A stretch of DNA of 64,000 bases, from contig NZ_CP042906.1 in assembly GCF_008728855.1 (NCBI RefSeq), forward strand, positions 4,143,570-4,207,569. The letters are read 5' to 3'. Under the pieces are notes generated by a model. The model saw nothing but the letters and a program-made list of their open reading frames with translations. It searched no databases and was not told the origin of the DNA. Position 1 is the first letter of the stretch; every line of letters begins with the position of its first letter. The translations under genes were made by a program, and so were the position numbers. Origin of the DNA: Hypericibacter terrae. Lineage in GTDB: Bacteria; Pseudomonadota; Alphaproteobacteria; Dongiales; Dongiaceae. Below are positions 1-7,670 of this stretch, piece by piece.

Positions 1-730
1 AGCGCGCGACCGGCTCCTCGATCGACAGCCGGCTCGGATCGAAGCCCAGCCGCCCGGCCTTGTGATGCAGGATCAGCCCGCGCCCGAGATAGACCGCGCC
101 ATGGTTCGGCACCGTCGTCTTCAGTCCGGCCTTGGCCAGGAAGACGTCGCCGCGCTGCGCCGTCGCCTTGTCGACGACGGTGAAGCCCGCCGGCCCGAAA
201 TTCTCCAGATAGAGATTGCGCCCCTCGGCGCCTTCGGGCTTCGCCCACCAGTCCCAGTCGCGCGGGCCCACCGGCAGCGTGACCCCGCGCTCCTGGCGAT
301 ACCAGTCGCGGATCAGGCTCATGCAGTCGGTGACGCCATGCCGGAATGGCCGGCCCTTGAGCTTCGGCATCGGCACCGCGTCGCCCCACCAGAAGGGCGG
401 CACCGCGCTTTCCTTGCCCGCGACGACGATGCCCCAGGGCAGGTCGGTCGCGATCTGGGCGCGCATGTCCGAGGCCGAGGGCCAGGCGACGGGATACTGC
501 CCGTCCAGCACCGGATGCGAATGAACGATGCCCTGCAACCCGCGCGAGACCGCATCGAGATAGGCCGCGTCGGTCACTGCGAAAGTCTCGGCGCTCTCGA
601 TGGCGATGTTCGCCTGCGGCTCATAGACGCCCGCGACGACGAAGCCCACGGCCTCATTCGGCCAGGCCGCGACCGCATGCGCCCGCGCCGCCGCGCTCAC
701 CGCCTCGGTGTTGCAATCCTCGAATGACAT
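1..730 (-). CDS. Phage tail assembly peptidase, JAMM plus NlpC/P60 domains, lambda gpK-like (C-terminus outside window)
   Basis: Partial gene running off the left edge; 243 codons are visible. Residues 1-120 form a JAMM/Mov34 metallopeptidase domain: Glu26 in NEAVGFVV, HSH at 70-72 and a downstream S-x-S-D (85-88). Residues from about 125 form an NlpC/P60 domain with Cys136 in HGVTDC and His210 in PNHGAVYLG. This pairing is typical of lambda gpK tail-tip proteins. The start at 730 has GGAG a few bases upstream; an in-frame ATG at 745 is the alternative. It is the last gene of the visible late operon, just downstream of gpL. Confidence 0.88.
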   Translation of the reverse strand, partial: MSFEDCNTEAVSAAARAHAVAAWPNEAVGFVVAGVYEPQANIAIESAETFAVTDAAYLDAVSRGLQGIVHSHPVLDGQYPVAWPSASDMRAQIATDLPWGIVVAGKESAVPPFWWGDAVPMPKLKGRPFRHGVTDCMSLIRDWYRQERGVTLPVGPRDWDWWAKPEGAEGRNLYLENFGPAGFTVVDKATAQRGDVFLAKAGLKTTVPNHGAVYLGRGLILHHKAGRLGFDPSRLSIEEPVAR

Positions 731-748
731 GGGACTCCAAAACATCAC

Positions 749-785
749 GCCCCCTCCCCTTGCGGGAGGGGGTAGGGGGAGGGGT
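749..785 (+). repeat. Hairpin/G-quadruplex element, copy 1
   Basis: CCCCTCCC and GGGAGGGG arms with a short CTTGC-type loop, followed by TA and two more G tracts. It lies between the gpL and gpK-like genes. Six related copies occur in the window (1512, 8957, 9904, 57050, 57166, 63199). Confidence 0.85.
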
Positions 786-790
786 ACTTC

Positions 791-1498
791 TCAGCGCACG
801 CGGGCCACGCCAGGGAATCCCGAGAACGGCAACGGCTCGCTGCCGAACCGCAACGCGCAGTCCGCCAGCTTCTTTCCGCAGGAATCACTCTCGATCGACA
901 CCGGATTCCCGGCCTTGTCGAAATAGAGCGTGCCGGCATAGGGACAGGTCGCGCCGGTGTAATCCCAATCGCCGTCTACGAAACGCCGGTAGCGGAAGCG
1001 GCACCGGTTCCGCAGGATCTGGCGCGCCGGCAGGATCTTGCCTTCCTGGTCCAGCTTGGCCGACAGCTCGAACTCGACGAAGAACTTGTTGAGGCTCGAC
1101 TTGCGCTCGACCGTGAAGATGTCGGGCCCGAAGAAGGCATCGGGCGACGGCGAATCGCCATTGTCGAGGAACTGCCGGAAGGTCCGGATGCGCGTCAGCG
1201 TCGCGCCGCGCAGGTCGCCGGCCTGCTGCACCAGCGCCGACATGGCGCGGGTCACGTTCTGCACCGTGATCTTCGGCGTCGGCAGCGCCCCGCGCCCGTT
1301 CCACTCGAACCCCTCGGCCATGATGTCCATGGGCGTGTAATCGAGCCCGTTGAACAGGATCGGCTGGCCGCGGTCCGAGGTCGGCGAGAAGCGATAGATC
1401 TCCGGCGCCCCCTGCGCCACCGCGTCGAGCGTGAAGAGATGCACGCGATCGCCAACCGACGGCGACTGCACCGCCTGCTCAAGGGTCTCGGTCATCAT
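791..1498 (-). CDS. Phage minor tail protein L
   Basis: 235 aa, the usual size of lambda gpL, which caps the tail-tip complex. The N-terminal region (HLFTLDAVAQGAPEIYRFS, then LDYTPMDIMAEGFEW) matches the family pattern of a tail-hub domain. The C-terminal 70 residues contain four cysteines (RNRCRFRYR, ATCPYAG, SDSCGKKLADC). In lambda gpL such a cluster binds an iron-sulfur centre, so the same is inferred here. It lies between gpM and the gpK-like gene in standard lambda order. The start could be either of two adjacent ATGs. Confidence 0.9.
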   Translation of the reverse strand: MMTETLEQAVQSPSVGDRVHLFTLDAVAQGAPEIYRFSPTSDRGQPILFNGLDYTPMDIMAEGFEWNGRGALPTPKITVQNVTRAMSALVQQAGDLRGATLTRIRTFRQFLDNGDSPSPDAFFGPDIFTVERKSSLNKFFVEFELSAKLDQEGKILPARQILRNRCRFRYRRFVDGDWDYTGATCPYAGTLYFDKAGNPVSIESDSCGKKLADCALRFGSEPLPFSGFPGVARVR

Positions 1499-1511
1499 TC
1501 ACCATCATCAC

Positions 1512-1548
1512 GCCCCCTCCCCTTGCGGGAGGGGGTAGGGGGAGGGGT
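1512..1548 (+). repeat. Hairpin/G-quadruplex element, copy 2
   Basis: Near-identical to the copy at 749-785 and in the same orientation. It fills the gap between the gpM and gpL genes. Confidence 0.85.
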
Positions 1549-1552
1549 TATC

Positions 1553-1912
1553 TCAGAGATCGAAGACTTCTTTGAACGACGCCTGCACGCCCTCATGCCG
1601 CCCGCTGTCCTGGCGGCCGGAGCGGGCCCACTTCATGACGATGAAGACGCGGGCCGAACCTTCGCCGGACGGCGTCCAGTCGAAGGCGTCGTCAGTGCCG
1701 GTGCGCGCCTCGAAGAAGGCCTCGATCTCGTCGGCCTGGTCCGACGTCAGGGCCGACCAGGACACGTCGCGCATCTGCGGCATGGTGTTGAGCCCGTCGC
1801 CGCTGCGCTGGGTATAGCCGTCGCCGAACTCGTTGACGATCCGCCGCGGCTCGACGCTCTTGGCCGAGGGCCGATCCTCGGCTTTCGGCGGGGAAAAGGT
1901 GGGACGCGCCAT
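1553..1912 (-). CDS. Phage minor tail protein M
   Basis: 119 aa, matching lambda gpM in length and pattern: an N-terminal P-T-F-S-P segment, the central VNEFGDGYTQRSGDGLN stretch and a C-terminal beta-rich part with DAFDWTPSGEGSARVF. gpM joins the tail-tip complex below the tape measure. It follows the tape-measure gene and precedes gpL. Confidence 0.88.
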   Translation of the reverse strand: MARPTFSPPKAEDRPSAKSVEPRRIVNEFGDGYTQRSGDGLNTMPQMRDVSWSALTSDQADEIEAFFEARTGTDDAFDWTPSGEGSARVFIVMKWARSGRQDSGRHEGVQASFKEVFDL

Positions 1913-1971
1913 GGTTCTTCCTTACGCCGGCGAGATGGGTTGGCGGGCGGCATCGAGCCGGCGGAAATACA

Positions 1972-4206
1972 CTACATCCCCGTGTTGAGCATTCCACCCG
2001 GCCGCATCGCCGTGCGGATCTCCTGCGCCGCGACCACCTGCATCTGCCGCTTCAGCTCGGCGCCCAGCTTCTCGGCCAGGTCGGTGTTCTGCGCCGGCGT
2101 TCCGCCGCCGCCATTGACGTTGATCTCCTGGTTGATGACGACGGTCTGGCTGCTGCCCCCGCCGCCCGCGCCCCGCAGCATGACCGGGATCGAGCGCCCG
2201 TCTGGCAGCGGCACATAGGCCTCGGGCGTCGAGCCCTCGCCATGCAGGGCAAGCTGGGCCGTCCGGGCGACACCGCCGCTGCTGTAGCGCCGCAGCGGCA
2301 CCGGCCCCCGCCCCGTCATCACGCCGCCATCGGCCAGCGCCGTCAGCGCCAGGCTCGACAGGCTCGAGAAGATCGCGTTGAAGATCGGCTGGGTCGCCGC
2401 CCGCAGCGCGATGCGCTCCAGGTCCTGCAGCAGCCCCTGCAGCACGTCGCTCAGGCTGCTGCCGCTGACCACCGCATCCTCGAACGCCGAGGAGAAGGTC
2501 TGCCCGAGCTGGTTGGCCAGCTCGTTGTTGTCGCCCAGCGCCTTCTGCTGCTCATAGAGCGTGTCGGACAGCGTGCGCGCCTTCTCGACCTCGTCGTCGG
2601 TCAGCGGCAGCCCGGTCGCCCGGTAGCGGTTGACCAGGTCGAGGAACAGAGCCTCTTTTTGGTAGGCCTCGTTGCTCTCGCCCTTGGCCGCGATCAGCAG
2701 CTTGTTGTCCGCGATCTCCTGCTCGATCGAGGTCGTGACCTGCTGGCGCTGCGCGATCAGCCGCTGGCCCCGCTCGTTCGCCTGGCGCTGTGCCTCTTCC
2801 TCGGCCACGGCGGCCGCCGTCGAGGCCTGGATTGTCGCCGTCTGCCGCTCGCGCGCCGACGTCAGCGTGAAGAGCGTGTCGGCCAGCGCCGCGATCTTCT
2901 GCCCGGCGGCCGTGTCGATATCGACGCCGGCCTGGGTCACCGCGTTATAGATCGCCTGTTCGCGCGACGACCGCCCGAGATTGGCGATCTGCAGCTCGAG
3001 CGCGGCGGCGGTCTTCTGGACCTTGTCGACGCCGGTCGAGGTTGGCAGCGGGTTGCTGCCGCCGCCCGCGGCGTCCAGGGTCGCGATCGTGCGGCCGCCA
3101 TGGCCCGGCTTCTCGAAACTCGACGCGGGGCGGGCGATATCCCGCAGATTCTGTAGCTTTGCCGTCGTCGCGTCGATCTGTTGTTGCAGATCGGCAAAAG
3201 CGCCTTCCGAAACCGTGCCTTCCGGCAGGGTCAGCGCGTCGCGCATTTTCTGCTGCAGATCGGCGAGCTTCTTTTCGGTCTCCGAAATCTGTTGATCGAT
3301 CGGCCCAGCGTCGAGGAGATCCTTGAGCGTCAGCACGGTGTTGGTCGCGGGATTCAGCCGCAGGATGATCTGCATCCAGGCCGGGATCGGCCGGTCGTGC
3401 AGCAGGTCATCGAGCCCGCCCAGCACCGAGGTGATCGCCGGCGCCAGGTCGATCGAGAGCGTCTGCGCCAGCTTCTTATATTGGAATTCGAGCGCGGCGA
3501 TCTTGTCGGCCGCCTTGTCGGCGGCGTCGATCTGGTCCTTCGTCAGCACGTCGCCGGCGGCCTCGGCCGCCTTGCGGAAATCGTCGATCGCGGCCGAGCC
3601 GCTGGCGAAGATGGTGTCGAGCTTCTGGCCGGCCTTGCCGAACAGGTCGACCTCGGCCGCCGCCCGCTTCGCCGGATCCTGGATTCGGGCGAGCGCATCG
3701 GCCACGTCGCGCAGGATCGCATCGGTCGAGCGCAGGTTGCCGGCGCTGTCGAGGATCGAGACCCCGAGCGCATTGAAGCGGTCGATCGCGGTCTTGTTGC
3801 CTTCCGAGGCGTCGCCGATGGTCTTGGTCAGCCGGGCGACGCCGGTGTTGATCTCCTCGACCGAGACCCCGGCTTGCGTCCCGGCATATTGCAGCGTCTG
3901 CAGCAGGTCGGTCGAGATGCCGAGCTGCTGCGCGAGCTCGCCGAGCCCGCCGGCCGCCTCGAGCGAGGACCGTACCAGGTTGGCCAGTCCCGCCAGCGTG
4001 ACCGCTGGAATCGCCGCCAGCAGCGCGCCCTTGAGGCCCGAGCCCAGCTTGTTGAAGGCCGAATCGATGCCGGACAGCTTCTGCTGGATCGTCCGCTGCG
4101 TCTGCCCGACGGCGGTATCGGCCTTGTTGAGCTCGAGCCGCAGCGCCGAGGTCGAGGCCTCGATCCGGACGAGAAGGTCGGCGACTTCCTGCTGCGACGC
4201 CATCAA
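1972..4206 (-). CDS. Phage tail tape measure protein (lambda gpH-like)
   Basis: 744 aa and the largest gene in the late operon. It sets tail length and threads the tail tube. The N-terminal 50 residues are predicted helical (SQQEVADLLVRIEAS); a hydrophobic segment lies near residues 58-80; the middle is long helical or coiled-coil sequence rich in Ala, Gln and Glu. The C-terminal region (GQTFSSAFEDAVVSGSSLSD, then RYSSGGVARTAQLALHGEGS) is the signature of the lambda-family tape measure tail. Six accessory genes, rather than none, separate it from the tail chaperones. Confidence 0.92.
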   Translation of the reverse strand: MMASQQEVADLLVRIEASTSALRLELNKADTAVGQTQRTIQQKLSGIDSAFNKLGSGLKGALLAAIPAVTLAGLANLVRSSLEAAGGLGELAQQLGISTDLLQTLQYAGTQAGVSVEEINTGVARLTKTIGDASEGNKTAIDRFNALGVSILDSAGNLRSTDAILRDVADALARIQDPAKRAAAEVDLFGKAGQKLDTIFASGSAAIDDFRKAAEAAGDVLTKDQIDAADKAADKIAALEFQYKKLAQTLSIDLAPAITSVLGGLDDLLHDRPIPAWMQIILRLNPATNTVLTLKDLLDAGPIDQQISETEKKLADLQQKMRDALTLPEGTVSEGAFADLQQQIDATTAKLQNLRDIARPASSFEKPGHGGRTIATLDAAGGGSNPLPTSTGVDKVQKTAAALELQIANLGRSSREQAIYNAVTQAGVDIDTAAGQKIAALADTLFTLTSARERQTATIQASTAAAVAEEEAQRQANERGQRLIAQRQQVTTSIEQEIADNKLLIAAKGESNEAYQKEALFLDLVNRYRATGLPLTDDEVEKARTLSDTLYEQQKALGDNNELANQLGQTFSSAFEDAVVSGSSLSDVLQGLLQDLERIALRAATQPIFNAIFSSLSSLALTALADGGVMTGRGPVPLRRYSSGGVARTAQLALHGEGSTPEAYVPLPDGRSIPVMLRGAGGGGSSQTVVINQEINVNGGGGTPAQNTDLAEKLGAELKRQMQVVAAQEIRTAMRPGGMLNTGM

Positions 4207-4261
4207 GTCCTCTTCGCCTGGGGCAATGGGGTTGGTGGGGCGGCCGTTGCCCCAGGCCTAG

Positions 4262-4555
4262 TTAGAGTTCCACCACGTCCAGCATGGCTTCGCCTTCCAG
4301 CTTCTGGCCGTCGCTGTCGGTAACCTTCACCGTGATCGTGTAGCTGGCCCCGGCATCGCCGCCGGAGAACTTCGCCTGCGCGCGCTTGTTCGAGACCGCG
4401 CGCTCCGATTCCGTCAGCGGCTCGACATCCACGCCGCTCTGCCGCGCGATCACGACCGCCTCGATGCTGACCAGCTTGGCGCTGCGCAGCATCTTGGCGC
4501 CGAAATCGAAGCCGAAGATCCGGTCCTCGTAAGCGGTCTTCTCGAAATCGGCCAT
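4262..4555 (-). CDS. Small phage structural protein, possible fibre-tail adaptor
   Basis: 97 aa. The C-terminal half (NKRAQAKFSGGDAGASYTIT, then VKVTDSDGQKLEGEAML) resembles small immunoglobulin-like phage proteins called fibre-tail adaptors, in which a substitution segment is followed by sGGtaGtsYtvt. That resemblance is from memory. It lies between a repeat-rich protein and the tape measure gene with short gaps, so it is co-expressed with the tail genes. Confidence 0.55.
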   Translation of the reverse strand: MADFEKTAYEDRIFGFDFGAKMLRSAKLVSIEAVVIARQSGVDVEPLTESERAVSNKRAQAKFSGGDAGASYTITVKVTDSDGQKLEGEAMLDVVEL

Positions 4556-4570
4556 GGCAGCCCTTTGGTT

Positions 4571-5452
4571 CTAGCGCGACCGGACGACGGTCCCGCCGCG
4601 CAGCTTGACGACCGACGCACTGCCCGGCACCTCGACATGCCCGGGGCTCGACCCGACCTTCAGCACCGGCGTCCCGGCCTCGACCGCCAGCACCCGCGGG
4701 CTCGCCGCGACCTTCAGCCGCTTCGCTGCCGTGAATCCGATCGCCGTGACCAGGTCCACCAGTCCGCCGGCCACCGCCTGGCCCAGCCGCGCCAGGATCT
4801 GCGCCGCCGTGCCGCCGATCGTCTGCATCCCGGCCGCGGCCTGGCTGGTTTTCGGCAGCACCGCCGCCACCGTGCCCGCGATCCATTCGAGGGCGCCCGC
4901 GGCCTGCGCCAGCCGCGGGACGCTCTGCGCCGCCGCGCCCGCGATGCGCTCGACCCCGGCCGCAGCCTGCCCCAGCCCCGTCAGGATCTGGGCTGCTGTT
5001 CCGGCGACGCGCTGAACCGCCGCGGCGGCCTGGACCAGAATGCCGACGGTCTGCGCCGCGGCGCCGAAGGCCGTTTCCTTGGCCGCGACCGCCTGCGCCA
5101 GGACCGGCAGGCTCTGGACCGCCGAGCCGATGATCCTCTCGACCGCTGCCGCGGCCTGGGCCAGCGCCGTGAACGTCTGGGCGGTTGTGCCCTTGATCGT
5201 CTCCAGCGCCGATGCGGCTTGGCCGAGAGGGATCAGCGTCTGCGCGACCGTGCCGGCGGCGAGGCTGGTCGTGCTGGCCGCGACGGATTGCGCGAGCCTG
5301 ATAAGTGTCTGCGTCGCGCTGCCCGAGATTTTCTCGGTGCCGGCGGCGGCCTGTCCCAGCCGGGGCAGGGATTGATCGGCGGTGCCCGTGGCGTTTCCGC
5401 CCCCCGCCGATGCCTCAGCGGCCGGCGCGAGGGGCTGGAAGAGCCAGGACAT
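4571..5452 (-). CDS. Phage tail-associated protein with about ten 21-residue repeats
   Basis: 293 aa. Residues about 22-235 are tandem 21-residue repeats with the pattern A-x-Q-x-L-x-x-L-x-Q-A-A-x-x-V-x-x-I-x-G-T; examples are AAQILTGLGQAAAGVERIAG and TAQTFTALAQAAAAVERIIG. The last 55 residues are a different, beta-rich tail with many Val. Its ATG overlaps the upstream stop codon by one base (TGATG), showing translational coupling. Function is unknown; a fibrous or spike-like virion part is inferred. The repeat register can be aligned with repeats in the fibre at 52204-53463. Confidence 0.7.
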   Translation of the reverse strand: MSWLFQPLAPAAEASAGGGNATGTADQSLPRLGQAAAGTEKISGSATQTLIRLAQSVAASTTSLAAGTVAQTLIPLGQAASALETIKGTTAQTFTALAQAAAAVERIIGSAVQSLPVLAQAVAAKETAFGAAAQTVGILVQAAAAVQRVAGTAAQILTGLGQAAAGVERIAGAAAQSVPRLAQAAGALEWIAGTVAAVLPKTSQAAAGMQTIGGTAAQILARLGQAVAGGLVDLVTAIGFTAAKRLKVAASPRVLAVEAGTPVLKVGSSPGHVEVPGSASVVKLRGGTVVRSR

Positions 5453-5799
5453 CAGCCCACCTTACGGATCGACCAGGTAATGGTGCGGTCGGTGCCGGCG
5501 ATCTTTTTAAGCGTAATATCCCAGCCGTTGATCAAGACCAGGGACGGCATGACGAAGATAGGCGGCGATTGCGGGCCGACCGGATTCGACTGGTAGACGA
5601 CGCGCTGCGTATCGCTCGACTGGACCTTCTCGTAAGCCTTGATCTGGAACTCGTCGCCGGTCGCCATCGCGTTCAGGTCGATGAAGGTCTGAAACACACC
5701 GTCGCTGGTTTCGACATCGGGGCCAGCCGTGTTGGTCGTCAGCGACGTTTCCGTGCCCGAGATCGTCGCGGAGCCGGCAAAGGCTTCACTGATCGCCAC
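5452..5799 (-). CDS. Hypothetical phage tail-associated protein
   Basis: 115 aa, beta-rich by composition (FQIKAYEKVQ, ITLKKIAGTDRTITWSIRKV), with no signal peptide or membrane segment. I do not recognise the family. It is coupled to the repeat protein downstream through a TGATG overlap and follows the 288-aa gene by two bases, so it belongs to the accessory tail cassette. Confidence 0.65.
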   Translation of the reverse strand: MAISEAFAGSATISGTETSLTTNTAGPDVETSDGVFQTFIDLNAMATGDEFQIKAYEKVQSSDTQRVVYQSNPVGPQSPPIFVMPSLVLINGWDITLKKIAGTDRTITWSIRKVG

Positions 5800-5801
5800 T
5801 G

Positions 5802-6668
5802 TCAGCCTCCCAACGCATAGACGATGGCATCCATGCTGCTGTCCGGTGCTGCGGCGGCGGCGGCGCGAACATAGACGTCCTGTCCCGACGCAACATCATA
5901 CATCGGCGGACAGCATCCCATGGCGTCCTTCCATGCCTGCTCGACGGTCCCGACGACGCCGTAACCAATATCCTGAGCGACGATGATCTTGTTCGTCGCA
6001 TTGACGGCGATGTCCCAAAGATAGCTGTTCGCCGTCATCGATGAATCGTTGCTGCCGATTCCAAGCTGCCACCACCAGGCATCGAAGCTGGTCGTGCCGA
6101 GGGTAGCCGAGTAGGAGCCCTTGGCGCTGGTGCCGGGCGTGACGGCAACGCCGGTTGTGGATGCCGTCGTCGCTCCCAAGGTCTGGACTTTGGTGCCGAC
6201 TCGCAATAATTCGGGACGTGTCGGTTTGCCGAAACATCTAACGCATACGCGAGCGGCCGCCGCTGTCGCTGCCACATCTTGCAGCGCCGCCCCGATGGCG
6301 GTGCCGGCTTTGAGGAACAGGGGAAAATAGTACCGCTGTCCTGTCGCCCCCAGGGTAAAGGCGGGGTTATTACAATAGAGATTGGCAATCGCGACAGACC
6401 AGGACGAACCTGCATTGCCGGCACCCGCAGCCGGGTCGATCAGAAGATCGACTATTGACCGCCGGATTCCGGCGCTGCTACTCAGGCCAGAAAAGCAAAT
6501 GGCAATGCCATAGCAATCCTCGGCGATGCCGGCGAGCAGCGCGGTGTTGGCGCCTTTGGTATTGGCGACGCCGCTGCCTGGAACGCTCGTGCCGAGCCCG
6601 GCATCAGTATAGGTCGAGCCGAAATTATCAGTCCGCCAGTTGAACGAATTGCCGGGCGTCCAGAGCAT
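5802..6668 (-). CDS. Hypothetical phage virion protein, jelly-roll-like C-terminus
   Basis: 288 aa, rich in Ala, Gly, Thr and Ser. The end (YDVASGQDVYVRAAAAAAPD followed by SSMDAIVYALGG) resembles a jelly-roll motif I associate with phage surface proteins, in which a sandwich domain closes with a hydrophobic strand. No enzyme motif is visible. It sits in the cassette between the tail chaperones and the tape measure; a role in decoration or receptor binding is inferred. Confidence 0.6.
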   Translation of the reverse strand: MLWTPGNSFNWRTDNFGSTYTDAGLGTSVPGSGVANTKGANTALLAGIAEDCYGIAICFSGLSSSAGIRRSIVDLLIDPAAGAGNAGSSWSVAIANLYCNNPAFTLGATGQRYYFPLFLKAGTAIGAALQDVAATAAAARVCVRCFGKPTRPELLRVGTKVQTLGATTASTTGVAVTPGTSAKGSYSATLGTTSFDAWWWQLGIGSNDSSMTANSYLWDIAVNATNKIIVAQDIGYGVVGTVEQAWKDAMGCCPPMYDVASGQDVYVRAAAAAAPDSSMDAIVYALGG

Positions 6669-6708
6669 GGCCGGCTCCCGTCCTTCTGCGCTTACTGCTC
6701 CGGCCCCA

Positions 6709-7137
6709 TCACTGCTCCGGCATCGTGACGGTCCAACTCGTGATCGAGATCGCGGCCCCCGCCACGATCGCGACGGTATTGAGGTTCATGTCGGCGCCCG
6801 AGGTGCCGACGCTGCCGTCGATCACGGCGACACCATTGCTGTCGGCGCAGCGGAACCAGGCCGCCGTGCCGGTCGCGTCGGCCGAGCTGTCGTCGGTGAT
6901 GGCGCTGGCCGTCGCACGACCGCCGGGATTGGCGTCGGCGGCCGCGCCGAAGGCCGGGTCCGAGAAGGTCAGCGTGCCCAGCAGCGTCTGCGCGCCGATC
7001 GCGGTGTCCGGATCGGTCGCCTGGGCCGTGGTGTAGAGCTTGGCCGTGGCGGCGCCGGCGCCGGCATCGAGCAGACCGACAATGGCATCGCAGGCGGCCT
7101 TGGCCGCGGCATTCGATATCCGGGTCGCGGTCGTCAT
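6709..7137 (-). CDS. Hypothetical phage protein, paralogous to the gene at 55146-55553
   Basis: 142 aa. The order of features is an N-terminal helix (NAAAKAACDAIVGLLDAGAG), LYTTAQ, LLGTLTFSDPAFGAAADAN, ATGTAAWFRCADSNGVAVID, GSVGTSGADMNLN and a closing VTSWT-like strand. The same order appears in the 135-aa protein of region 2, so the two are one family. I do not know its function; a beta-sandwich surface protein is the best guess. It is four bases from the gene downstream of the chaperones. Confidence 0.65.
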   Translation of the reverse strand: MTTATRISNAAAKAACDAIVGLLDAGAGAATAKLYTTAQATDPDTAIGAQTLLGTLTFSDPAFGAAADANPGGRATASAITDDSSADATGTAAWFRCADSNGVAVIDGSVGTSGADMNLNTVAIVAGAAISITSWTVTMPEQ

Positions 7138-7140
7138 GGT

Positions 7141-7473
7141 CTAGCCCTCCTTCGGCATGTAGCCGGCCGGCCGCTTCTCTTCCAGCAGCCGGTGGAAGAC
7201 CTCGTCGCTGCGCGGGTGATCGGCGCGCAGCTTCGCGATGCGATCGTCGAAATCCGCCAGCGCGGCCGGCCCCAGATGCTGGCGGATTTCGGCCGCGAGG
7301 AAGTCGAACTCGTCCTTGTAGGTGAAATTGTAGAATTGCAGCATGACCCAGTCGCGGTTCATGCGGCCTTCGTCGCGCAGGAACCAGGCCGCATAATCCT
7401 TCGCGGCGCGGGCCAGCGTCTCGGTGTCCAGCTCTCGGATCGCCATTGGGGATTCCTGTCTGTCCGGTGTCAT
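7141..7473 (-). CDS. Hypothetical phage protein after the tail chaperones
   Basis: 110 aa, mostly predicted helix, charged and aromatic (DYAAWFLRDEGRMNRDWVML, NFTYKDEFDFLAAEIRQHLG). The start at 7473 is chosen because its ATG overlaps the upstream TGA (ATGA), indicating coupling to the chaperone frame. An internal ATG at 7446 is the alternative. Family not recognised. Confidence 0.65.
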   Translation of the reverse strand: MTPDRQESPMAIRELDTETLARAAKDYAAWFLRDEGRMNRDWVMLQFYNFTYKDEFDFLAAEIRQHLGPAALADFDDRIAKLRADHPRSDEVFHRLLEEKRPAGYMPKEG

Positions 7474-7670
7474 GCCAAGCCTTTGGCTTCCAGCTTGGCC
7501 TTGAAGGAGGCGAACTCGGCCTCGGATTCGCCCTTGTCGCCCCTGCCGTTCGCCGCGGCATGGCCGTCCAGCGCCGCGAAAAACTCATGCGGCGTGGCAG
7601 CCCAGAAGTCGGCGGGCCTCCAGCCCAACGCGCCGGTGGCGATGCCCAGATAGCGGCGAAACGGAATCAG
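7470..7670 (-). CDS. Tail assembly chaperone, TAC_2 type, probably made by -1 frameshift
   Basis: About 66 residues from LIPFRRYLGIATGALGWRPA through DFWAATPHEFFAALDGH match the short Phage_TAC_2 family (Rhodobacter GTA rcc01693-like). No ATG or GTG begins this frame; the first plausible codon is CTG at 7670. The frame is -1 relative to the upstream chaperone and overlaps its stop codon. This is the arrangement seen in lambda G/GT, so expression as a frameshift extension of the 126-aa protein is inferred. Independent initiation at CTG is the alternative. Confidence 0.65.
   Translation of the reverse strand: MIPFRRYLGIATGALGWRPADFWAATPHEFFAALDGHAAANGRGDKGESEAEFASFKAKLEAKGLA

Noticed and set aside
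2242-4323. Long plus-strand frames opposite the tape measure gene
   Set aside because: They are complements of a high-GC real gene, have Arg/Gly/Gln-rich composition without protein-like motifs, and lack ribosome sites.
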